Positions 1 through 10,098 of a stretch of 64,000 nucleotides of DNA are shown one piece after another; the stretch's first letter is position 1; each line of letters begins with the position of its first letter. The translations under genes and the position numbers were made by a program. Origin of the DNA: Oerskovia douganii. Lineage in GTDB: Bacteria > Actinomycetota > Actinomycetes > Actinomycetales > Cellulomonadaceae. Under the pieces are notes generated by a model that saw only the letters and a program-made list of their open reading frames with translations, made no database searches and was not told where the DNA came from. Location: contig NZ_JACSPN010000018.1 in NCBI RefSeq assembly GCF_015142735.1, forward strand, positions 1 through 64,000. The letters run 5' to 3'.

Positions 1-54
1 GACTTCGACATCTCCACTAAGCCCGGAGGTCCTCCCTTCAACAACCGGAACTGA
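1..54 (+). CDS. 3' end of an unidentified gene (partial)
   Basis: Reading from base 1, an open frame runs for 17 codons and ends in TGA at 52-54. The last residues are PGGPPFNNRN. Codon third positions are mostly G or C, as expected for a real gene here. The fragment is too short for a family call, and it could equally be chance reading. Confidence 0.35.
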   Translation, partial: DFDISTKPGGPPFNNRN

Positions 55-120
55 CACCAACCTCCTGGCCGGGTACAGCTAGTGCCGTAGCCCACCGCCC
101 GACGTCGAGTGCATCGTTCG

Positions 121-147
121 GCCGCGACACGCCCGGCGAGTCGCGGC
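121..147. terminator. Possible hairpin terminator
   Basis: An 8-bp perfect inverted repeat (GCCGCGAC / GTCGCGGC, 121-128 and 140-147) with an 11-nt loop lies between the partial plus-strand gene and the minus-strand symporter stop. It is well placed to terminate either transcript. There is no U-tract, which is common in high-GC actinobacteria. Confidence 0.4.
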
Positions 148-159
148 CGCACCACGCAC

Positions 160-1629
160 TCACCGCTCGGGAGCCCGCTCCGGCACGTGCAGCCGCCGCA
201 GGAAACGGTCGGTGCGAGGCTGCGGTCCGCGCCGGTCGCGCAGGGACACGACGACGGTCGTGGCGGTCGCGAGCGGGATCGTCCAGGCCGCGGGCTGGGC
301 CAGGAGGCTGCGCGCGAGGCCGTCACCCGGACCGAGCGCCGAGGTCACGAGCAGCGCACCGGCGCACAGCGCGCTCCCGACGACCATGCCCGCGATCGCG
401 CCGCGCGCGGTGAGCCGACGCCACCACACGCCCAGCAGGATGGTCGGGGACAGCGCCGAGGCCGCGAACACGAACACCGTCCCGACGCTCGTCACGAGCC
501 CCTGCGGGATCGTCACGAGCGCGAACGCGAGCGGCACGAGCGTGCACGCGACCGCGGACCACCGGAACGAGCGGACCGTGCCGCCGAACAGGTCTTGGCT
601 CACGACGCCCGCGAGCGAGACCACGAGCCCGGACGAGGTCCCGAGGAACGCGGCGAACGCCCCCGCGATCACGAGAGCGGAGAGCAGCTCACCGCCCAGG
701 CCGGGCACCAGGCGCGCGGGCAGCACGAGCGCCACCGTGTCGGCGACACCGGGCGCGGCGAGGTCGGGCGCGACGACGCGGGCGACGAGCCCCATGGTGC
801 TCGAGACCATGTAGAAGACGCTGATCATGCCGATCACCACGACCGTGGTCCACCGCGCCGAGACCCCGTCGGGGCTCGTGTAGAAGCGCACGAGGACGTG
901 CGGCAGGCCGATCGTGCCGAGCAGGAGAGCGAGCAGCAGCGAGGCCGTCGTGTAGGTGTCGTAGGAGCGCGGCCCGGCCTCGGGCGGGAAGACCTGGGCC
1001 GGGTCGAGCGCCAGGTCCTGCCCGCCGAGGACGACCAGCAGGAAGACCACGGGGATCGCGAGGGCCGTGAGCTTGACCCAGAACTGGAAGGCCTGGACGA
1101 ACGTGACCGAGCGCATGCCGCCCGCGGCGACCACGGCGCTCACGACCGCGGCGACCCCGACCGACCCGACCCACGGCGGCACGGGGGCCACGGTCGTGAT
1201 GACGAGCGCGGCCCCGTGGAGCTGCGGGACGACGTACAGCCACCCGATGACGAGCACCAGGACGCTCGTGACGCGCCGGGCAGCGAGCGAGTCGAGCCGC
1301 GCCTGGACGAAGTCGGGGATCGTGTAGGCCCCGCTGCGACGCAACGGCCCGGCGACGAACAGCAGCACGAGCAGGTAGCCCGCGGCGTACCCGACGGGGA
1401 ACCAGAAGGCCTCGGCCCCCGAGAGCAGCACGAGCCCGGACAGGCCCAGGAACGTCCCGGCCGACAGGTACTCACCGCTGATGGCCGAGGCGTTCCACAC
1501 GGGTTGCACGGTGCGCGAGGCGACGAAGAAGTCGCTCGTGGTCCGCGAGATCCGCAACCCGTAGAACCCGATGAGCCCGGTCGCGAGCAGGAGCATCCCG
1601 ACGGCGACGAGCGGCAGCGCCGAGGTCAC
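160..1629 (-). CDS. Sodium:solute symporter (cation/carboxylate symporter)
   Basis: A 489-residue polytopic membrane protein of the sodium:solute symporter family, probably taking up a small monocarboxylate such as acetate or pyruvate. It has about 13 hydrophobic segments. The N-terminal stretch FYGLRISRTTSDFFVASRTV followed by an early SGEYLSAGTFLG segment is typical of ActP/MctP-like members. The GTG start at 1627-1629 overlaps the upstream stop by 4 bases (GTGA), indicating translational coupling to the small membrane subunit. An upstream extension in this frame would run through the neighbouring gene and is rejected. Substrate is inferred from family and from the LytTR two-component genes upstream in the same operon. 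Confidence 0.9.
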   Translation of the reverse strand: MTSALPLVAVGMLLLATGLIGFYGLRISRTTSDFFVASRTVQPVWNASAISGEYLSAGTFLGLSGLVLLSGAEAFWFPVGYAAGYLLVLLFVAGPLRRSGAYTIPDFVQARLDSLAARRVTSVLVLVIGWLYVVPQLHGAALVITTVAPVPPWVGSVGVAAVVSAVVAAGGMRSVTFVQAFQFWVKLTALAIPVVFLLVVLGGQDLALDPAQVFPPEAGPRSYDTYTTASLLLALLLGTIGLPHVLVRFYTSPDGVSARWTTVVVIGMISVFYMVSSTMGLVARVVAPDLAAPGVADTVALVLPARLVPGLGGELLSALVIAGAFAAFLGTSSGLVVSLAGVVSQDLFGGTVRSFRWSAVACTLVPLAFALVTIPQGLVTSVGTVFVFAASALSPTILLGVWWRRLTARGAIAGMVVGSALCAGALLVTSALGPGDGLARSLLAQPAAWTIPLATATTVVVSLRDRRGPQPRTDRFLRRLHVPERAPER

Positions 1630-2075
1630 TCGTCCTCCACGAGGGCGCGGAAGCGTCGTTCGTTGCGCGCCGCGGCGAGCGCGAACACGAGCGCGAACGC
1701 CGCGATGACGGGGTAGAACCCGTAGGCGTGCAGGAGCCACGGGAGCGGCACGCCCAGCACGTGCACGTCGCCCAGCGTGGGCACGGCGCTCATGGTGACC
1801 GTGAGCAGCGTGACCACCGCCAGGAACGACACGACGCACGCGAGCGCGAGCCGCAGCTGCGCCCGCGCGAGGCTGCGGGCGTACACGGCCGCGGGTTCGC
1901 TCGCGTCGTCGGGCCCGGGCGCGTCCGCGCTCCCGGGCGCCCTGCCCGCGCTCGCCCTGCCCGACGGCGTCCCTCCCGCCCCGGCCCACGCGGCGTCCGG
2001 GGCGTCGGTCCGGACGGGGGTCGTCGGGTCGGTCGAGCGGACGACGACCCGCGGGGGCCGCGCGCCCGAGCTCAC
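1626..2075 (-). CDS. Small membrane protein, probable symporter accessory subunit
   Basis: A 149-residue protein. A Pro/Ala/Gly-rich, probably disordered N-terminal half is followed by two membrane segments (about residues 75-100 and 113-135) and a charged tail (RNERRFRALVEDE). This two-helix layout just before a sodium:solute symporter resembles the DUF485/DUF4212 small subunits encoded next to ActP-like transporters. The match is by architecture and context, not strong motif identity. The GTG start at 2073-2075 overlaps the response-regulator stop by 4 bases, so it is translationally coupled on both sides. Confidence 0.7.
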   Translation of the reverse strand: MSSGARPPRVVVRSTDPTTPVRTDAPDAAWAGAGGTPSGRASAGRAPGSADAPGPDDASEPAAVYARSLARAQLRLALACVVSFLAVVTLLTVTMSAVPTLGDVHVLGVPLPWLLHAYGFYPVIAAFALVFALAAARNERRFRALVEDE

Positions 2076-2899
2076 GGACGGCCACCCGTGCGGCCCAGGA
2101 GCGCGTCGCGCACCGCCGGGGCCATGCGCCGGCTCACGGGGACCTCGTGCCCCGCGAGGACGACGACGGGGTGCGATCCGCCCAGCCGGACCGCGGTCAC
2201 GGCGGACCGGTCGACGAGGTACGAGCGGTGCACGCGCAGGAAGCCCGCGGGGGCCCAGCGCTCCTCGAGGTCGGACAGGGGTTCGCGCACCAGACAGCTG
2301 TCGGTGTCCGTGACCAGGCGCGAGTAGTCGCCCTGCGCCTGGACCCACCGCACGGCCGAGCGCAGCACGACGCGCGTCGTGGTCCCGACGGTGACGGCGA
2401 TGGTCTCGTCGGCCGGGGTGCGGTCGGGCGCCCCTCGATCGGTGCCCGGCGCACGTCCCGCTGCGACGTGCCCCGCGACCGCGCGCTCCACTGCCCGGGC
2501 CAGCCGCTCGCGGCGCACGGGCTTGAGGACGTAGTCGACGGCCTCGACGTCGAAGGCCTCGATGGCCCGGGCCTCGTCGGCCGTCACGAACACCACCGCG
2601 GGCCGGACCGAGAAGCACGACAACGCCCGGGCCAGGTCGAGCCCGGACAGGCCGGGCATGTGGATGTCGAGGAAGGCCACGTGCACGGGGTGCTCGGACA
2701 GGCGGCGCAGCGCCTCGGCCCCCGATGCGACGCCGTGCACCGACCGCACGTGCGGGTCGCTGCGCAGGAGGTGGACGAGCTCGTCGAGCACGGGGCGCTC
2801 GTCGTCGGCCACGAGGACGTCGACGCCGCCGGGCAGGCCCGCACCGCCGGGGCTGCCGGTCGAGGTGCCGGGCCGGGCGGGGGTCTCGTCGTGGCTCAT
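2072..2899 (-). CDS. LytTR-family response regulator
   Basis: A 275-residue two-component response regulator. After a 25-residue Gly/Pro-rich leader comes a receiver domain (about 26-140) with the acidic pair DD at 32-33, phospho-acceptor Asp78 in FLDIHMPG and conserved Lys126 in YVLKPV. A LytTR DNA-binding domain follows (about 168-270), with the family signature FLRVHRSYLVD. The ATG at 2897-2899 overlaps the kinase stop by 4 bases. It probably controls the symporter, and perhaps cstA, in response to an external carboxylate, by analogy with E. coli BtsR and YpdB. Confidence 0.92.
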   Translation of the reverse strand: MSHDETPARPGTSTGSPGGAGLPGGVDVLVADDERPVLDELVHLLRSDPHVRSVHGVASGAEALRRLSEHPVHVAFLDIHMPGLSGLDLARALSCFSVRPAVVFVTADEARAIEAFDVEAVDYVLKPVRRERLARAVERAVAGHVAAGRAPGTDRGAPDRTPADETIAVTVGTTTRVVLRSAVRWVQAQGDYSRLVTDTDSCLVREPLSDLEERWAPAGFLRVHRSYLVDRSAVTAVRLGGSHPVVVLAGHEVPVSRRMAPAVRDALLGRTGGRP

Positions 2900-4086
2900 C
2901 TCCTGCTCACCTCGGTCTCGTGCTGGGGCTGGGACTTCGGGACGCGCATCCGGACGAGGGTACCCGCGCCCTCCTCCGTCTCGATCTCGAGCGCGTGCTG
3001 GTCGCCGTAGAGCTGGCGCACGCGCGTGTCGACGTTGCGCAGCCCGACGTTGGTCGCGCGCGAGCCGGTCGCGAGCAGGGTCCGCAGCGTCTCGGGGGAC
3101 ATGCCGACGCCGTCGTCCTCGACCGTGATCTCGGTCTGGGTGCCCTCGTCGCGTGCGCTGATGACGATGCGTCCGCCGCGCTCGCGCGGTTCGAGGCCGT
3201 GCCGGACGGCGTTCTCGACGAGCGGCTGTACGCTGAGGAACGGGATGACGGTCGACAACGACTCGGGCGCGATCTGGAGCGTCACGGTGAGACGGTCGCC
3301 GAACCTTGCGCGCTCGAGCTCGACGTACGAGTGCACGCTGCCGAGCTCGTCGGCGAGCGTCGTGAAGTCGCCGCGCCCCCGGAACGAGTAGCGCGTGAAG
3401 TCCGCGAAGTCGAGCACGAGGTCCCGTGCACGCTCGGGGTCGGTGCTGATGAAGGAGGCGATCGCGCCGAGCGAGTTGTAGATGAAGTGCGGGCTGATCT
3501 GTGCACGCAGGGCCCGCAGCTCGGCCTGTGCGAGCGCCGTGCGCGAGGCCTCGAGCTCGCCGAGCTCGAGCTGGGCGGCGCACCACTGCGCGACCTCGCC
3601 CGTGGCGCGCACGAGCGGCGGGCGCACGCGCGTCGCGAACGCGACGACGGCCCCCGCGACGACGCCGTCGGCGAGCACGGGTGCCCCCACGGCCTCCGGC
3701 GTGCCCGACGACGGCTCGCCGCTCGTGTAGACCTGTCGCCTCCCGGTCTCGATCGTCCGGGCGCCCACGCGCCGAGCCTCGGACCGCAGGGCGGCCGGGC
3801 CGTCGAGGGCGACGACCCCGTCGGGCGTCACGACAGCGAGCGCGTCGCAGCCGAGCAACGTGCGCAGGTGCCGGGCCGCGCGGCCGACGTCGTCCCCGTC
3901 GAGGCCGTCACGCAGGTGCTTGGCCGCACGCGACGCGAGGTGCAGGGTGCTGAAGGTCGCCCGCTCCGAGTCGCTGCCGAGCTCGCGCGTGCCGCGTGCG
4001 AGCCGCCACGCGAGGACCAGTGCGGCGGTGAGCAGGACGCCGACGACCAGGCCGACGACGGCCCCGGTGAACACGGGTCCGGACAT
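2896..4086 (-). CDS. LytS-type sensor histidine kinase
   Basis: A 396-residue kinase with one N-terminal transmembrane helix (about 5-28), a GAF-like region (about 40-160), then a His_kinase domain whose QISPHFIYNSLG motif carries the phosphorylated His200. The HATPase domain follows, with N-box QPLVENAVRHGLE (about 287-299) and DDGVGM at 324-329. It lacks the multi-TM 5TM-LYT sensor of E. coli BtsS, so a signal would be read by the GAF-like domain or the short membrane anchor. It is the first gene of the kinase/regulator/subunit/symporter run and starts 47 bases after ybdD on the same strand. Confidence 0.92.
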   Translation of the reverse strand: MSGPVFTGAVVGLVVGVLLTAALVLAWRLARGTRELGSDSERATFSTLHLASRAAKHLRDGLDGDDVGRAARHLRTLLGCDALAVVTPDGVVALDGPAALRSEARRVGARTIETGRRQVYTSGEPSSGTPEAVGAPVLADGVVAGAVVAFATRVRPPLVRATGEVAQWCAAQLELGELEASRTALAQAELRALRAQISPHFIYNSLGAIASFISTDPERARDLVLDFADFTRYSFRGRGDFTTLADELGSVHSYVELERARFGDRLTVTLQIAPESLSTVIPFLSVQPLVENAVRHGLEPRERGGRIVISARDEGTQTEITVEDDGVGMSPETLRTLLATGSRATNVGLRNVDTRVRQLYGDQHALEIETEEGAGTLVRMRVPKSQPQHETEVSRR

Positions 4087-4133
4087 GCCGAGATCCTATT
4101 CCGGTCCGCCCCGGTGGATGACCGCTCGCCGCC

Positions 4134-4340
4134 TCAGCAGCAGCGGGCACCGGGGTTGCGGTCCTGGTCGTCCATGCGCTGGCGCCAGAACTGGCGCTCG
4201 TCCAGGACCGGGACGTCGGGCCCGTGCGCGGCGCGGCGGTGCTCCACGTACACCCGGTACGCGTCGTCGCCCATGAGCTGGCGGACGTACCAGGCCGCAC
4301 CCCTCGCCGCTCGGGCGAGCGCGTCGCGCACGGGCCCCAC
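4134..4340 (-). CDS. ybdD: YbdD/YjiX family small protein
   Basis: A 68-residue protein of the YbdD/YjiX family, almost always encoded directly after cstA/btsT and thought to assist that transporter. Family hallmarks visible here are YRVYVEHRRAAHG, the DERQFWRQRMD segment and the terminal CC of GARCC. I chose the GTG at 4338-4340, two bases after the cstA stop, because it gives the normal family length. A longer reading frame begins inside cstA. Confidence 0.85.
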   Translation of the reverse strand: MGPVRDALARAARGAAWYVRQLMGDDAYRVYVEHRRAAHGPDVPVLDERQFWRQRMDDQDRNPGARCC

Positions 4341-4342
4341 GA

Positions 4343-6628
4343 TCAGTGCCCCCCGCCCGAGGACACCGGCTGCTTCTCGGGCGGGAGCTGGGCCCACGCG
4401 GCCTCGATCTCCTTCTCGGCCGCGGTCGGGAGGAGGCCTGCCGGGGCGAAGCGGCGCGAGGCCACGGGCTCGTCCTCGTGGTTCTCACCGCCCCCGGCAC
4501 GGATCGCCTTCACGGTCGTCACGAGGGCCGCGACCATGACGACGATCGCGAGGACCACGAAGATGATCGACAGCGTGCCCTGCACGAACGTGTTCCGCAC
4601 GACCGCCTCCATGGCCTCGACCGAGGGAGCCGTGCCGAACGACGTCTCGCCCGCGGCGAGCGCGTCCTTGAACGCGTTGTGGTTGGCCCAGTAGCCGACC
4701 GCCGGCACGGGCGAGAAGATCTTCTCGAACGATGCCGTGATGGTCACGACCGCGGTGAAGGCCAACGGCACCGCGACGATCCAGAGCCAGCGGACGTACG
4801 AGCGACCGCGCTTGGCGACGATCGCCAGGACGACCGCGAGCGCGATGGCCGCGAGGAGCTGGTTGGCGATGCCGAACAACGGGAAGAACGTGTTGATCCC
4901 GCCGAGGGGGTCCGTCACCCCGAGGTACAGGATGCTGCCCCACCCCGCGACCATGACCAGGGTGCAGAGCCACACCCCCGGCCGCCACGTGACGTCCCGG
5001 AAGCGGGGCACGACGTTGCCCACCGAGTCCTGCAGCATGAACCGCGCGACGCGCGTCCCGGCGTCGACGGCCGTGAGGATGAACAGGGCCTCGAACATGA
5101 TCGCGAAGTGGTACCAGAAGCCCATCATCGCGGCGCCGCCGAACAGCTGCTGCATGATGTGCGCGAGCCCCAGGGCCAGCGTGGGCGCGCCACCCGTGCG
5201 GGACACGATCGACTCCTCGCCGACCGCCGCGGCGGTCGAGGACAGCATGTCGGGCGTGAGGTTCACGCCGGCCAGGCCGAGCGAGTTGACGAACGCGACG
5301 GCCCCCTCGATGGTCCCGCCCGTCGCGGCGGCCGAGGCGTTCATCGCGAAGTAGATGCCGCGGTCGAGCGAGATCGCGGCGACGAGCGCCATGATCGCGA
5401 CGAACGACTCCATGAGCATGCCGCCGTACCCGATGAAGCGCGCCTGGCGCTCCTTCTCGAGCAGCTTGGGCGTCGTGCCCGAGGCGATGAGGGCGTGGAA
5501 GCCGGACAGGGCGCCGCACGCGATCGTCACGAACAGGAACGGGAAGAGCGAGCCGGAGAACACCGGCCCCGTCTCGCCGCTCGCGAACTCGCTGACCGCG
5601 GGCACCGAGATCTCGGGGCGCACGATCACGATCGCGCCCGCGAGCATCACGATGACGCCGATCTTCATGAACGTCGAGAGGTAGTCGCGCGGGGCGAGGA
5701 GCAGCCACACGGGCAGGACCGCCGCGATGAAGCCGTAGATGATGATGCCGATCGCGATGGTCGTGCGGTCGAGGTGGAACAGGTCCGCGCCCCACGTGGT
5801 GTTCGCGACCCAGCCGCCGCCCACGATCGCGGCCATGAGCAGCACGAAGCCGATGATCGAGACCTCGGTGATGCGACCGGGGCGCAGGTAGCGCAGGTAC
5901 ACGCCCATGAAGAGCGCGATCGGGATGGTCATCGAGACGCTGAAGACGCCCCACGGGCTCTCGCCCAGGGAGTTCACGACGACGAGCGCGAGGATCGCGA
6001 CGATGATCAGCATGATGAGCAGCGACGCGACGATCGCGGCCGTGCCGCCGATGCGCCCCAGCTCCTGGCGGGCCATCTGGCCGATCGTGCGCCCGCCGCG
6101 ACGCATCGAGAAGAACAGGACGAGGTAGTCCTGCACGGCACCGGCCAGGATGACGCCGACGATGATCCACACCGTGCCGGGCAGGTAGCCCATCTGCGCG
6201 GCGAGGACGGGGCCGACGAGGGGGCCGGCTCCCGCGATCGCGGCGAAGTGGTGCCCGAACAGCACGCGGCGGTCGGTCGGGACGTAGTCCTTGCCGTCCG
6301 AGCGGACCTCCGCCGGGGTCGCGCGGCGGTCGTCGGGGCGCGTGAGGTACCGCTCGATGACCTTGGAGTAGAAGCGGTAGCCGATCAGGTAGCTGCACAC
6401 CGCGGCGAACACGAACCAGATGGCGTTGACGGTCTCGCCGCGCACGAGCGCGAGCATGACCCAGGCGACGCCGCCGAGCAGCGCGATGCCGGTCCAGAGG
6501 ACCACCTTCTGCCAGGTCCAGCGGGGCTTGAGCGCGGACTCGGGGACCGCGGTGGGCGGGAGGGTCGGATCGGGCGCGAGCCCGTCGTCCCGGGCGTCCT
6601 CCGCCGTCGATCGGGTGGTCGTCGTCAT
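4343..6628 (-). CDS. cstA: Carbon starvation protein A (pyruvate/peptide transporter)
   Basis: A 761-residue polytopic membrane protein of the CstA family, importers of pyruvate and possibly peptides. The N-terminus carries the family block RRVLFGHHFAAIAGAGPLVG, preceded by KDYVPT, then a long series of hydrophobic helices and a short charged C-terminal tail rich in Pro/Gly/His. The ATG is preceded by a GAGGAGAG ribosome site. It is followed at 2 bases by ybdD and then by LytS/LytTR genes, an order recalling E. coli btsT-yjiX with BtsSR. A CRP-like palindrome lies 65-80 bases upstream of the start. Confidence 0.96.
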   Translation of the reverse strand: MTTTTRSTAEDARDDGLAPDPTLPPTAVPESALKPRWTWQKVVLWTGIALLGGVAWVMLALVRGETVNAIWFVFAAVCSYLIGYRFYSKVIERYLTRPDDRRATPAEVRSDGKDYVPTDRRVLFGHHFAAIAGAGPLVGPVLAAQMGYLPGTVWIIVGVILAGAVQDYLVLFFSMRRGGRTIGQMARQELGRIGGTAAIVASLLIMLIIVAILALVVVNSLGESPWGVFSVSMTIPIALFMGVYLRYLRPGRITEVSIIGFVLLMAAIVGGGWVANTTWGADLFHLDRTTIAIGIIIYGFIAAVLPVWLLLAPRDYLSTFMKIGVIVMLAGAIVIVRPEISVPAVSEFASGETGPVFSGSLFPFLFVTIACGALSGFHALIASGTTPKLLEKERQARFIGYGGMLMESFVAIMALVAAISLDRGIYFAMNASAAATGGTIEGAVAFVNSLGLAGVNLTPDMLSSTAAAVGEESIVSRTGGAPTLALGLAHIMQQLFGGAAMMGFWYHFAIMFEALFILTAVDAGTRVARFMLQDSVGNVVPRFRDVTWRPGVWLCTLVMVAGWGSILYLGVTDPLGGINTFFPLFGIANQLLAAIALAVVLAIVAKRGRSYVRWLWIVAVPLAFTAVVTITASFEKIFSPVPAVGYWANHNAFKDALAAGETSFGTAPSVEAMEAVVRNTFVQGTLSIIFVVLAIVVMVAALVTTVKAIRAGGGENHEDEPVASRRFAPAGLLPTAAEKEIEAAWAQLPPEKQPVSSGGGH

Positions 6629-6692
6629 CAGTTCTCTCTCCTCAGGTCGCGTCGTTGCGTCCGACGCGGCCAGGCTAGGGACCCGGTGGGCC

Positions 6693-6708
6693 CGTGATCC
6701 ACGTCACG
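6693..6708. promoter_or_regulatory. CRP/GlxR-like binding site upstream of cstA
   Basis: The 16-mer CGTGATCCACGTCACG fits the actinobacterial CRP (GlxR) pattern TGTGA-N6-TCACA, with a perfect GTGA-N6-TCAC core and symmetric C/G ends. It lies between the divergent cstA (start 6628) and ABC-F gene (start 6854). E. coli cstA is known to need cAMP-CRP, so the placement makes biological sense. No binding evidence is available. Confidence 0.6.
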
Positions 6709-6853
6709 TCGACGGGCGGTCGAGGTGTGCGACGAGCGGTAGGCGCCGTGCGACGAACGGTCGCCGGACGGCTGCCGGCACGGGTGCGGACAGGCGGCCC
6801 GCGTAGTGTTCGGGGTCGTGCCGACGTCCGGCACGGTGCCCGAGAGGACCTTC

Positions 6854-8458
<1,605 letters not shown>

Positions 8459-8470
8459 CTCGGGGCTGAC

Positions 8471-9367
8471 TCAGTCCTGCGGGACGGGGACGACGGCCCG
8501 GGCCGGTGGCGTGGCGGCCTCGGCACGGGCGGTCGCGACCCGCACGACCGCGGCCATCCCACCGTCCCCGTACGTGGCGTCGTCGAGCGGGACCTCCGGA
8601 TGGTCGAGCACCAGCTGCTCCCAGGCGTCGAGCCGCGCGATCGACGCCGCTTCCTGGGCCAGGAGCACCGCACGCAGGTGCTCCTCGAACAGGGGGCGGT
8701 GCCGGTCGACCAGGCGGCCGTAGAGCTCGAGACGCCTGTCCATGCTCCGCACGTTGGCCGAGGTCGGTGACGTGCGGTACTCGATCAGCGGCTCGGGCAC
8801 GATCTCGATCCGCCCGCCCGCCGCGAGCAGCGCGAGGAAGAAGTCCCAGTCCTCGAAGCCGTCCCGCATGCGCTCGTCGTAGCCCCCGGCCGCGCGCCAG
8901 CGGTCACGGCGCAGCATCACGGTGGCCGGCGAGGCGTTGCGGTGGAGGAAGTCGACCGCCGCTCCCCCGGCGGGACGGACGATCGCGTGGGCGACGCCGT
9001 GCATGCGCAGCCAGGACGAGGCGCCGACGACGTCGGCGTCCTCCTCGAGGAGAGCCGCGGTCCGCTCCACGAAGGTCTCGGCGAGGCGGTCGTCGCCGTC
9101 GAGCACGACCGCGAGGTCGGTGCCCAACGCGGACAGGCCGGCGTTGCGCGCCGCGCTCACCCCCGCGTTCTCCTGGCGCAGGACCTGCACGCCACCGTCG
9201 GCCGCCAACACGTCGAGGACCGCGAGCGACCGCACGTCGGTCGAGCCGTCGTCGACCACGACGACCTGGTCGGGTGCTCGGGTCTGCCGCAGCACCGACC
9301 CGACGGCCTCTCGCACCAGGTCTCCCTGGTCGAACCCGGTCACGACCACGCCCACGGTTGCTCGCAC
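8471..9367 (-). CDS. Glycosyltransferase family 2
   Basis: A 298-residue GT-A fold glycosyltransferase. The N-terminus has VVVVDDGST (nucleotide binding), then ENAGVSAARNAGL and the metal-binding DGDD, and the acceptor-side motif GFEDWDFFLAL. These identify a family 2 enzyme that transfers a sugar from a nucleotide sugar, probably to a surface polymer. There is no membrane segment. It stands alone, converging with the ABC-F gene with only 12 bases between stops, so its donor and acceptor cannot be read from context. Confidence 0.9.
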   Translation of the reverse strand: MRATVGVVVTGFDQGDLVREAVGSVLRQTRAPDQVVVVDDGSTDVRSLAVLDVLAADGGVQVLRQENAGVSAARNAGLSALGTDLAVVLDGDDRLAETFVERTAALLEEDADVVGASSWLRMHGVAHAIVRPAGGAAVDFLHRNASPATVMLRRDRWRAAGGYDERMRDGFEDWDFFLALLAAGGRIEIVPEPLIEYRTSPTSANVRSMDRRLELYGRLVDRHRPLFEEHLRAVLLAQEAASIARLDAWEQLVLDHPEVPLDDATYGDGGMAAVVRVATARAEAATPPARAVVPVPQD

Positions 9368-9454
9368 GCGACGATGCTAGCGGCGCCGCGGCGGCCGACC
9401 GCGCCCGGGTCGTCCCGGTCGTCCGGTGCGGAGCGTCGTGTGGGTGGCGGTCCC

Positions 9455-9460
9455 TACCTT
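9455..9460 (+). promoter_or_regulatory. -10 box of a probable leaderless promoter
   Basis: TACCTT ends 7 bases before the ATG of the DUF4240 gene and no Shine-Dalgarno sequence precedes the ATG. This spacing would put the transcript start at or next to the start codon. Confidence 0.45.
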
Positions 9461-9467
9461 TCCCGGC

Positions 9468-10061
9468 ATGGACCACGACACCTTCTGGCAGATCCTCGAC
9501 GACGCCCGTGCCCGCGCCGGGCGGGGGGCCGACGACCGCGGCGCCCCGGACGACCCGCTCCCCCGCACCCTGACCTCCCTGCTCGTCGAACGGTTGCAGC
9601 CCGAGGAGATCCTCGCGTTCGCGGACGTTGCCGACGACGTGGGCGCCGAGGCCTACACCTGGCCGGTCTGGGGCGCGGCCTACCTCATCGAGGGCGGCTG
9701 CAGCGACGACGGGTTCATGGACTTCCGCGACGGCCTGGTCCTCGCGGGGCGAGAGGTGTTCACCCGGGCGGTCGCGGCCCCGGACTCGCTCGCGGACCAC
9801 CCCGTCGTCTCCGGCATGTCCGGCGACGACGCCGGCTGGTTCGGGTACGAGTCGCTCGGCTCGCTCGTGCGACGGGCCTGGGCGCAGTCGACGGGCCGCG
9901 ACGACGAGTCGTACTACGCGGCGCGGGCGGCGGGAGCGTCTTCCTCCGGGCACGGCAACGAGGCGGGCCCCTCCGCCGACCCGAGCGGCGAGAGCTGGGA
10001 CTTCGACGACGAGGACGAGAACCGCCGTCGGCTCCCGCGGCTCACGGCGCTCTTCGGCTGA
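9468..10061 (+). CDS. DUF4240 domain-containing protein
   Basis: A 197-residue soluble acidic protein. It opens with MDHDTFWQILDDAR, the typical DUF4240 start, and continues with the family block EEILAFADVADDVGAEAYTW and the WGAAYLIEGGCSDDGFMDFR region. Function is unknown; in other genomes the domain is often linked to WGR/contact-dependent toxin contexts, but nothing here shows that. The C-terminal 40 residues are Ser/Asp/Arg-rich and probably disordered. Translation is likely leaderless. Confidence 0.85.
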   Translation: MDHDTFWQILDDARARAGRGADDRGAPDDPLPRTLTSLLVERLQPEEILAFADVADDVGAEAYTWPVWGAAYLIEGGCSDDGFMDFRDGLVLAGREVFTRAVAAPDSLADHPVVSGMSGDDAGWFGYESLGSLVRRAWAQSTGRDDESYYAARAAGASSSGHGNEAGPSADPSGESWDFDDEDENRRRLPRLTALFG

Positions 10062-10068
10062 CCGCTCC

Positions 10069-10095
10069 CCCGCACCGGCCTGCGGGCGTGCCCGC
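10069..10095. terminator. Short hairpins between convergent genes
   Basis: CCCGCA/TGCGGG (10069-10086) and the overlapping GCGGGC/GCCCGC (10082-10095) can form alternative short hairpins in the 37-base gap between the DUF4240 gene and the convergent membrane protein gene. The position fits a bidirectional terminator, but the stems are short. Confidence 0.35.
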
Positions 10096-10098
10096 CTC

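Noticed and set aside
6661-6692. DosR-like box upstream of cstA (TAGGGACCCGGTGGGCCC)
   Set aside because: Only one GGGAC half-site is present, without the matching GTCCC at the right spacing.
4346-6697. A 783-codon open frame on the plus strand across cstA
   Set aside because: Same GC artefact; dominated by Arg, Asp, Glu and His, with no domain. cstA on the other strand is clear.
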